6,017 nucleotides of DNA from Prolixibacteraceae bacterium (lineage in GTDB: Bacteria > Bacteroidota > Bacteroidia > Bacteroidales > Prolixibacteraceae), in the NCBI GenBank assembly GCA_003450125.1, contig DMFR01000382.1:9496-15512 (forward strand). The letters are read 5' to 3'. The number at the start of each line of letters is the position of its first letter. The first letter of the stretch is position 1. The position numbers were made by a program, and so were the translations under genes. The notes beneath the pieces are model-generated. The model saw only the letters and a program-made list of their open reading frames with translations. It was not told the origin of the DNA and ran no database searches. Below, one piece after another: positions 1 to 4,723 of the stretch.

Positions 1-82
1 GGGTAGGGGAGAGCGTCAATCCTCCCAATGCCAGTGTCGAGAATTTAAGAAAGTTCCGCCTGTTTGATTCTTCTTTTTTCAT
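1..82 (-). CDS. Tat-exported protein, N-terminal fragment (continues off left edge)
   Basis: This is the first 27 codons of a leftward gene; the rest lies outside the window. The start is ATG at 82-80. The peptide begins MKKEESNRRNFLKFSTLALG and continues GLTLSPT. It shows a twin-arginine signal: charged N-region, N-R-R-N-F-L-K motif at residues 7-13 (consensus S/T-R-R-x-F-L-K), then a moderately hydrophobic stretch ending near a proline. Such signals send folded, often cofactor-containing proteins across the inner membrane through TatABC. In Bacteroidota the signal is common on Gfo/Idh/MocA-type oxidoreductases and other periplasmic enzymes, but nothing visible here decides the enzyme class. 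It lies 145 bp beyond the stop codon of the OmpA-like gene on the same strand. A possible promoter is at 129-161. Confidence is high for a Tat-signal gene; the product is unknown. Confidence 0.8.
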   Translation of the reverse strand, partial: MKKEESNRRNFLKFSTLALGGLTLSPT

Positions 83-128
83 GGATGGAAAATTAAGGAA
101 TATTTTAACAAAATACTAAAGCCTCACA

Positions 129-161
129 CAAACTCTATGTGTTTTTGTTAATAAGACAAAA
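129..161 (-). promoter_or_regulatory. Possible Bacteroidota-type promoter for the Tat-signal gene
   Basis: Read on the minus strand, TTTTG (161-157) is followed after 19 nt by TAGAGTTTG (137-129). This resembles the Bacteroidota pair TTG / TAnnTTTG at a usual spacing, but the -7 element has three rather than two bases between TA and TTTG. The implied transcription start leaves a 5' leader of roughly 40 nt before the ATG at 82. A short ACACA/TGTGT hairpin overlaps the -7 element and may be incidental. Weak assignment. Confidence 0.3.
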
Positions 162-190
162 TCAAACCATGGTAGAATTCTTGTTGACAT

Positions 191-222
191 TTAACCACCC
201 AACCATTTAACCATCCAACCCC
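191..222 (-). repeat. Short array of the 8-bp GGTT repeat, 3' of the OmpA-like gene
   Basis: Four tandem 8-mers; on the minus strand they read GGGGTTGG, ATGGTTAA, ATGGTTGG, GTGGTTAA. The array begins 5 nt after the stop codon of the OmpA-like gene (stop at 230-228) and has the same unit and the same sense orientation as the 19-copy array after mscS at 5587-5738. No U-tract or strong hairpin accompanies it, so it is not a standard intrinsic terminator. Function unknown. Confidence 0.8.
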
Positions 223-227
223 CTATT

Positions 228-1130
228 CTATTTCTTCTGCAGCATTTTGAACAATTCGTCCAGTTTGGGAGAAAGCACAATTTCAGTCCTTCTGTTTTTG
301 GCCCTGCCGTCGTTGTCTTCGTTGGAAGCCACAGGGAAATATTCTCCCTTGCCCGATGCCGTCAATCGTTTGGGATCTACCTTGTATTCTTCATTCAGCA
401 TCCTGACAATGGTGGTGGCCCTGGCAACGCTCAAATCCCAATTGTCTTTATACAGGCTTGTTTTGATCGGTACATTGTCCGTATGGCCTTCAATGGCAAT
501 GTCAATGTCACCGTTTTTATTCAGCACTTCGGATAGCTTCCTGATAGCCTGTTTGCCTTTGTCTTCAACCGCCGCGCTGCCTGATTTAAATAATAGTTTA
601 TCGGTCATCGAAACATACACCTTCCCGTTTTTCATTTCCACCGAAAGTTCATCGGCCTTAAATCCCAGCAAGGCATTCTGTACAATCTGGTTGAGCGCCT
701 TGGTAATGGAATCCTGTTTTGAAATGATGGACTCCATTTCTTTCAGCTTCATTTCCCGTTCTTGCAGAATGTTTTCCTTCCCTTCCAGTTCCTTTGATTT
801 TGCCAGTAAATCCTCATTTAACTGGGCAAGCTTCGTACCCGATTTGCTGATCAAATCCCGGTAAATACCTTGTAATTCTGCATAATTTATGGCCGACCTT
901 CTGAGGCTGATGCCCATTTCGGTGGTGTCTTTTTTTAGTTCCCTGAATTTGATACCCATTTCAGTGGTGTCTTTTTTTAATTGCAGGGCTCTGTCATACA
1001 ATTCATTGCGCTCCTCAAGTGTCTGTTTGTACCTTCTTGATTGAAAAAGCTGGCCAAGTTTGCTATTCGTATTACATGAAAAAAGGCTTAAAACAATAGC
1101 CGTACTTACTAAAAAGTTTAAAATTCTCAT
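228..1130 (-). CDS. OmpA-family lipoprotein with coiled coil (peptidoglycan-associated)
   Basis: A 300-residue protein expected to be lipid-anchored with its C-terminal domain binding peptidoglycan. Residues 1-19 form a lipoprotein signal: short basic start, hydrophobic core, lipobox L-F-S-C with Cys19 as the lipidation site. Residues about 35-150 are charged and heptad-like (many K, E, L), a likely coiled coil. Inside it a 10-residue block, LKKDTTEMGI, occurs twice (51-60 and 65-74), from a 42-bp direct duplication. Residues about 170-288 are the OmpA C-terminal domain, with GHTDN at 215-219, NWDLSVARA at 230-238, and NRRTEI at 279-284. Asp218 and Arg237 match the pair that holds diaminopimelate in OmpA-type domains. 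The usual OmpA beta-barrel is absent, so this is a stand-alone lipoprotein of the MotB/Pal-like type. An intrinsic terminator lies about 60 bp upstream on the same strand. The family call is secure; the exact cellular role is not known. Confidence 0.92.
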   Translation of the reverse strand: MRILNFLVSTAIVLSLFSCNTNSKLGQLFQSRRYKQTLEERNELYDRALQLKKDTTEMGIKFRELKKDTTEMGISLRRSAINYAELQGIYRDLISKSGTKLAQLNEDLLAKSKELEGKENILQEREMKLKEMESIISKQDSITKALNQIVQNALLGFKADELSVEMKNGKVYVSMTDKLLFKSGSAAVEDKGKQAIRKLSEVLNKNGDIDIAIEGHTDNVPIKTSLYKDNWDLSVARATTIVRMLNEEYKVDPKRLTASGKGEYFPVASNEDNDGRAKNRRTEIVLSPKLDELFKMLQKK

Positions 1131-1190
1131 AGATCATTGATTTGGTTGAATAAAAATACCTTCCACGAAATTCTCTCTTCCCCTATGATT

Positions 1191-1228
1191 AAAAAACATC
1201 CGGGTGCATTGGTCTGCAAGCCCGGATG
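1191..1228 (-). terminator. Intrinsic terminator reading leftward
   Basis: On the minus strand CATCCGGG (1228-1221) pairs with CCCGGATG (1204-1197). Inside, TGCA (1218-1215) pairs with TGCA (1208-1205), leaving a 2-nt bulge and a 6-nt loop. The stem is followed at once by TTTTTT (1196-1191). This is a canonical Rho-independent terminator on the minus strand only, since the plus strand has no T-run after the stem. No recognised gene lies immediately upstream on that strand. It either ends an unannotated small transcript or acts as an attenuator in the leader of the OmpA-like gene, whose ATG is 60 bp further on. Confidence 0.75.
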
Positions 1229-1589
1229 AATCCTCATTAAATTTGCACAATTGAGTATGAAAAAAAAGCAATTTCTAATTATCGAAACTTTTTTCTAAAT
1301 TGACGCTAATTCCGTGGCCTTTCCCTTCAATCATCATGCCATCCTGTTGATTATTTGAACGAAATAAGGACCAACTTTATTTTTTGTGAAACTTTAAATT
1401 ACTCCTTTATTTTTACGTTTTTCCACACCTCGCTGATGGGGCTATTCAATTATACCCGAATGGCTTATTCGGAGTAGGGAAGCGGGAAATAATTTCAAAC
1501 TTCCAGGGAATTACAATGCATTTCCAGTATTTTCACATTTGATCCTTAGGCCTTCAATTCGTTACCGAAAGTACGAAATCCATATTCCT

Positions 1590-1737
1590 TTCCTATTTGC
1601 TTTATACCAATTCCAGTATTTCTGTAAGATTTCTGTAAGCTATCTGTAATGTATCTGTAATAAACAATACAGATACATTACAGATAGCTTACAGAAATCT
1701 TACAGAAATACTGGAATTGGTATAAAGCAAATAGGAA
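1590..1737. repeat. Perfect 70-bp-arm palindrome with 8-nt loop, built of 11-nt units
   Basis: The left arm (1590-1659) and right arm (1668-1737) are exact reverse complements around the loop ATAAACAA (1660-1667). Each arm is internally periodic. In the left arm TCTGTAA occurs at 1621, 1632, 1643 and 1654, an 11-nt step, so the stretch from TACC at 1605 to 1659 divides into five 11-mers. No flanking direct repeat (target-site duplication) is visible and no ORF is associated. As RNA it would fold into a 70-bp hairpin; as DNA it could extrude a cruciform. The absence of any mismatch between the arms suggests recent origin or active arm correction. Confidence 0.95.
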
Positions 1738-1945
1738 GGAAGTAGGAAAGTAGAGAATCGAAAAGGTTGTAAAGAAAATACATTTCACAAGTGGAAAAGA
1801 AAAGGAAAATTGACAATGACAGCTCTTGTTCAAAAATGGAGACAACAGAATAACTTTCAATAAATTAGAGGCAGTAATGTTTTAACTAAATTTCTCACCT
1901 TACCCATGAACACTGAAAAAAAAACACTGATTTAATTCAAAAGTG

Positions 1946-2107
1946 AAAGAACACTGATCTAACCGATATAACAGGTTTACATTGATCTTTAAAAGAAATA
2001 CGAATTCTCTGAATTGAAACGATTTATACGTAATTGAAGAATCGGTGTAAATCTGTAACATCCGCCAGATCAATATTTCCTTTTTTTTATTAAAATCAGT
2101 GTTCTTT
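1946..2107. repeat. Degenerate inverted repeat upstream of the sigma factor
   Basis: The outer arms are exact 13-mers: AAAGAACACTGAT (1946-1958) and ATCAGTGTTCTTT (2095-2107). Inside, ACAGGTTTACATTGAT (1971-1986) has a partial inverted counterpart at about 2041-2057 (ATCGGTGTAAATCTGT), so the pairing continues imperfectly. Two further copies of the ACACTGA core lie just outside at about 1910 and 1924. It looks like a decayed hairpin element and ends 58 nt before the sigma factor -7 element. A regulatory role is possible but not shown. Confidence 0.6.
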
Positions 2108-2164
2108 TTGGCAGGTGAGTAATTTTTAATTGTCCCATGTAATGAAATCCAGCACACTTCGTCT

Positions 2165-2172
2165 TAACTTTG
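2165..2172 (+). promoter_or_regulatory. -7 element (TAACTTTG) of the sigma factor operon
   Basis: TAACTTTG matches the Bacteroidota -7 consensus TAnnTTTG at every fixed base. It sits 23 nt upstream of the ATG at 2196, giving a short leader typical of this phylum. No TTG is seen at the expected -33 distance, so the promoter may be weak, activated, or read by an alternative sigma factor. Its position also argues against starts upstream of 2172. Confidence 0.5.
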
Positions 2173-2195
2173 AAAACACACCGAAAACAAGGTTC

Positions 2196-2738
2196 ATGCA
2201 GGCAAGAGATTTTAAAACCGAGGTACTTCCAATCAGCAACAAGTTGTTGCGGTTTGCCCGTCAGATTCTTCAGGATGAAGAAGAGGCGAAGGATGTTCTT
2301 CAGGATATCTTCTTGAAACTGTGGCAAAAGCGGGATGAATTGGCAAAGGTTGAAAACCTGGAAGCATTCGCCTTCCGCATGATGCGAAACCGCTGTTTGG
2401 ATGTGATCCGTTCGCGCAGGACAATTTCGTTGGAGGTGGTGAAAAAGAAGAACCAGTCGGAGGAGGAAAGTTCGGATACGGATTACCTGGGAAATGAAGA
2501 AATGGCTCGGCTTGCCAAGCGGATTATTGCTGAATTGCCCGATTTACAACGCACCATCATTCATCTTCGCGACATCGAACAGCTTGAATATGAAGAAATA
2601 GCCGAAGCAACGGACATGAATGTGAATGCAATCAGGGTTAATTTATCGCGTGCAAGAAAAAAAGTGCGGGATGAAATCTTAAAAATTCAAAATTATGGAA
2701 TCACAGAGAATACACATATTGCTGCAAAAATACTTTGA
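2196..2738 (+). CDS. ECF-type RNA polymerase sigma-70 factor
   Basis: An alternative sigma factor of 180 residues that would direct RNA polymerase to a small regulon, typically for envelope signals. The start is placed at ATG 2196 (protein MQARDFKTEVLPISNKL...), because ECF factors of this group begin just before the sigma-2 domain and a -7 promoter element lies at 2165-2172. The upstream TTG (2130) and ATG (2142) would add 22 or 18 residues unlike the family and would lie before the likely transcription start. Residues about 13-75 are sigma-2, with the core-binding helix DVLQDIFLKLW (33-43) and NRCLDVIRSRR (65-75). Residues 76-100 are a charged linker. Residues about 102-160 are sigma-4, with the helix-turn-helix EYEEIAEATDMNVNAIRVNL (131-150) and SRARKKVRD (151-159). 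It overlaps the next gene by 44 nt, which implies co-transcription and possibly translational coupling. Confidence 0.92.
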   Translation: MQARDFKTEVLPISNKLLRFARQILQDEEEAKDVLQDIFLKLWQKRDELAKVENLEAFAFRMMRNRCLDVIRSRRTISLEVVKKKNQSEEESSDTDYLGNEEMARLAKRIIAELPDLQRTIIHLRDIEQLEYEEIAEATDMNVNAIRVNLSRARKKVRDEILKIQNYGITENTHIAAKIL

Positions 2739-3231
2739 AGCGGAATCCACCCTTGATGAGGAAAATGACCTGATCAATTATTTCAACTCTGGCGAGGTGG
2801 AGGAAGAATTGAAACCTTTTGTTCCGATATTTTCAGGATTGAAAGATCTTGCAGTGAATGAAGACGAGGGATTGGGCGAGGATTTGATGAACTATATCCT
2901 TGAGTCGGAACACAAGGAAAAGGTAAGGTATCGCTGGATGTGGCAAATGGTGACGGCAGTGGCAGCGGCTGTGATTTTGGTAATGCTGGGGGTGAATTTC
3001 TACAGCAATCAAAGCCAATGGGAAGACACCTTTACCGATCCCAAACAGGCCTATGCAGAAGCCAGTAAGACCCTTGAATTTGTTGCCGGCAAATACAACA
3101 AAGGATTGGCAATGCTTAAACCGCTCGGGAAAGTGGAAGCAGCCGCAACACCTTTTTATTCTGGAATGGCAGCCTGGAACAAGGGAATAGGTAAACTTGA
3201 AAACATAAATAAAAATCTTAAAAAACAATAA
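2695..3231 (+). CDS. Single-pass membrane protein, likely anti-sigma factor of the adjacent ECF sigma
   Basis: A 178-residue protein with a cytoplasmic-looking N-terminus (1-80, acidic, starting MESQRIHILLQKYFEAESTL), one transmembrane helix (about 83-103, rich in V, A, L) and a periplasmic tail of about 75 residues. LLxKYFxxExTLxEExxLxxYF-type N-termini are typical of Bacteroidota membrane proteins encoded directly after ECF sigma factors. It lacks the HxxxCxxC zinc motif of ZAS-domain anti-sigmas and lacks a FecR domain. The role as the partner that holds the sigma factor at the membrane is therefore inferred from topology and gene position. The ATG at 2695 lies inside the end of the sigma gene (44-nt overlap, +1 frame); the DUF4252 gene follows after 2 nt. 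Confidence is high that the gene is real, moderate for the function. Confidence 0.75.
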   Translation: MESQRIHILLQKYFEAESTLDEENDLINYFNSGEVEEELKPFVPIFSGLKDLAVNEDEGLGEDLMNYILESEHKEKVRYRWMWQMVTAVAAAVILVMLGVNFYSNQSQWEDTFTDPKQAYAEASKTLEFVAGKYNKGLAMLKPLGKVEAAATPFYSGMAAWNKGIGKLENINKNLKKQ

Positions 3232-3233
3232 CC

Positions 3234-3734
3234 ATGAAACGATTATTAATTGCATTAATCTTACTGATTCCCTTTTGGGGAATGGCTCAGGACAATAGTC
3301 CAATTGACAAGCTTTTTAACAAGTATGCCAATAAGGAGGGATTTTCAACCGTCAATATCAGCGGGAAACTGCTCAACTTCGCCAGTAAAATGGACGATTC
3401 GAATAGTAAGGAATCAGCCATGCTGGACAAGATCAGCGGCATCCGCATCCTGTCGGTCGAAGACAAGGATCTGAACAAGGGACTGAACTTCTACAAGGAA
3501 CTGGAAGCAGATGGGTTTTTCAAAAACAACAGCTATGAGTCCCTGATGGAAGTGACCGACAAAAATCAAGTGGTACGCTTCTATGGTCGCAGCGGTGAAA
3601 AGGGTAAACTATCAGAATTGTTGCTGGTTGTAGGGGGTGAAGACAATACGCTGATCAGCATCCGGGGGGTGATCAGTCCAGAAGATATCGGCAAGATTAC
3701 CGGATCACTCGACTTGGGCGTCAAGACCAAATAG
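3234..3734 (+). CDS. DUF4252 family exported protein
   Basis: A 166-residue protein with a cleavable signal peptide: MKRLL, a hydrophobic core, then G-M-A before Gln19, so signal peptidase I would cut after Ala18. There is no lipobox cysteine, so it is probably periplasmic or outer-membrane associated. The mature part matches the DUF4252 pattern as I recall it: DKLFNKYANKEGFSTVNISG (25-44) near the start, an alternating strand/helix middle, and LLLVVGGEDNTLISIRG near residues 129-145. The biochemical function of DUF4252 is unknown. Members are often found downstream of ECF sigma factors in Bacteroidota, as here (2 nt after the anti-sigma-like gene), so it may be a target or an envelope-side sensor of that system. 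No catalytic motif is visible. Confidence 0.85.
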   Translation: MKRLLIALILLIPFWGMAQDNSPIDKLFNKYANKEGFSTVNISGKLLNFASKMDDSNSKESAMLDKISGIRILSVEDKDLNKGLNFYKELEADGFFKNNSYESLMEVTDKNQVVRFYGRSGEKGKLSELLLVVGGEDNTLISIRGVISPEDIGKITGSLDLGVKTK

Positions 3735-3750
3735 GAAGGAAACAGAGATT

Positions 3751-3854
3751 TACCACAAATCTAAATGTTCACAAAGTGAATTACCACAAAGAACACAGAA
3801 GTTTAAAAAGACACCTTGTGTCCTTTGTGTAAATCCTCCGTGAACTTTGTGGTA
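3751..3854. repeat. Imperfect hairpin repeat of the ACCACAAAG / AACACAGAAG type
   Basis: TACCACAAA (3751-3759) pairs with TTTGTGGTA (3846-3854), GTTCAC (3767-3772) with GTGAAC (3840-3845), and the inner ACCACAAAGAACACAGAAG (3783-3801) pairs imperfectly with a stretch near 3811-3831. The units ACCACAAAG, TTCACAAAG and AACACAGAAG recur at roughly 10-13 nt steps. It begins 16 nt after the DUF4252 stop codon and ends 77 nt before the DUF432-like gene. In RNA it would fold into a long bulged stem that could mark the 3' end of the sigma operon mRNA. There is no U-tract immediately after it. Confidence 0.7.
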
Positions 3855-3931
3855 GAAAAAAATGAATATAGATCTATCATGCAGCAATCAATAATTGTGT
3901 TACTTTTATTTCTGAAATAAGACCCACGAAA

Positions 3932-4720
3932 ATGAATCCTCAGAGTTTCTGGAAGAAATATGAATTTACTGACAATCAAACCCTTCAGTTCAGGGCGGGA
4001 TTTGCAGATGTACTGGTGAAACACTTTACTAACGGATGGCTGATTAAGAGCTATATCCATGATCAGCCTTCAGAAGATCTGGAAGTAGAGGAAATCGAAG
4101 GTATTGCCAATGATTCGGAAGTCTTCCATTTTCAGACAGGGAAGTCCAATGTCTTGATTGTGGTACCTGCCTTTCCACAAAAGGCGGTTGTTTTCAGAAA
4201 TAATAAAAACATTAAAATCAGTGCAGGCGAATCGGCCAACCTGTATTTCCGAATACCACTGGTTATGCAGTTTTACTTCCACGAAGTGAAAGATGAAAAC
4301 AAGTTGTTTGAAATACCGATGCAACGGTTGTCGGATACCTGGTTTGGTGATCCAGACAATGGAGAACCTGCCTTTTCGATAGGGAACAATTACGATACCG
4401 AATTTGCTCAGGTAAATGCCTTGTCCTGGGAAGCTGTTTCTGCCGTTGAAATTATCAATAATACCACAGGGGTGTTTGAACTTCAGCGCCTGATCCTGCG
4501 TGTAGAAGACTTTTCACTGTATCTGAAAAGCAAGCAGCTTTTATCCAATCATGTTTCCATCGAATTCAAAGGGCCTGAACATGCAGGAAGCGTCAATCTG
4601 TCGGTAAAAAAGGAAATCCATGGACTGAAACCCCTTCAACTGGCTAAAGCACGAAATACGGTGGCCAGGAACCTGTTGAGAAAAAGTTTCTTTTTTATCA
4701 AAAATATCTATCAAAGCTAA
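3932..4720 (+). CDS. DUF432-like soluble protein, partner of the MscS channel gene
   Basis: A 262-residue protein with no signal peptide or membrane segment, so probably cytoplasmic. It resembles DUF432 (COG2430), seen mainly in archaea and some bacteria. The middle has a beta-rich section ending in SANLYFRIPLVMQFYF (101-116), then DTWFGDPDNGEPAF (135-148), where DUF432 members carry a LYGxxxxG-like turn, and a strand pair around VEIINNTTGVFELQRLIL (172-189). The C-terminus is basic (KARNTVARNLLRKSFFF). The function of DUF432 is not established. The gene sits 3 nt upstream of an MscS-type channel, an association I recall for this family, which suggests a channel accessory or regulator. The ATG at 3932 is the first good start after the intergenic hairpin; TACTTTTA at 3901-3908 is a weak -7 candidate. 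The family call was made by eye and could be wrong. Confidence 0.7.
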   Translation: MNPQSFWKKYEFTDNQTLQFRAGFADVLVKHFTNGWLIKSYIHDQPSEDLEVEEIEGIANDSEVFHFQTGKSNVLIVVPAFPQKAVVFRNNKNIKISAGESANLYFRIPLVMQFYFHEVKDENKLFEIPMQRLSDTWFGDPDNGEPAFSIGNNYDTEFAQVNALSWEAVSAVEIINNTTGVFELQRLILRVEDFSLYLKSKQLLSNHVSIEFKGPEHAGSVNLSVKKEIHGLKPLQLAKARNTVARNLLRKSFFFIKNIYQS

Positions 4721-4723
4721 GCC

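Larger units (their letters stand above)
1131..2195. other. Long divergent intergenic region without a convincing gene
   Basis: About 1.06 kb between the leftward OmpA-like gene and the rightward sigma factor. It contains, left to right: a minus-strand intrinsic terminator (1191-1228); a promoter-like TAAATTTG (1238-1245, plus strand) followed by only a 13-codon ORF; a 20-codon minus-strand ORF (1275-1337); a small 6-bp-stem hairpin (1456-1472); the perfect palindrome (1590-1737); a stretch at 1740-1905 in which I see nothing; a degenerate inverted repeat (1946-2107); and the -7 element for the sigma gene (2165-2172). Longer open frames here are A/T-rich, hydrophobic and overlap the palindrome, and do not look like genes. 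Confidence 0.7.

Noticed and set aside
83..227. Intrinsic terminator between the OmpA-like gene and the Tat gene
   Set aside because: On the minus strand the only hairpin (ACACA/TGTGT) lacks a following T-run; the T-run is on the plus strand, where no gene precedes it.
247..864. 205-codon plus-strand open frame
   Set aside because: It lies wholly antisense to the OmpA-like gene, whose domain motifs are clear; the plus-strand product is serine/leucine-rich with no recognisable domain.
1456..1472. Small hairpin CCGAAT / ATTCGG as a terminator
   Set aside because: The stem has only 6 bp and no T-run on either strand.
1590..1737. MITE or insertion sequence with target-site duplication
   Set aside because: I found no matching direct repeats at the edges and no transposase-like terminal motif; mobility remains possible but is not supported by the flanks.
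1678..1860. 60-codon minus-strand open frame
   Set aside because: It ends inside the right arm of the perfect palindrome, and its phenylalanine-rich composition follows from A/T-rich DNA. No start signals or family resemblance.
1900..2327. Two 85-codon minus-strand frames
   Set aside because: One lies in the inverted-repeat region, the other crosses it into the antisense of the sigma factor; neither has recognisable protein features.
3868..3877. 10-bp palindrome ATAGATCTAT before the DUF432-like gene as an operator
   Set aside because: A single short palindrome of this size is expected by chance in A/T-rich DNA, and no second copy or promoter overlap supports it.
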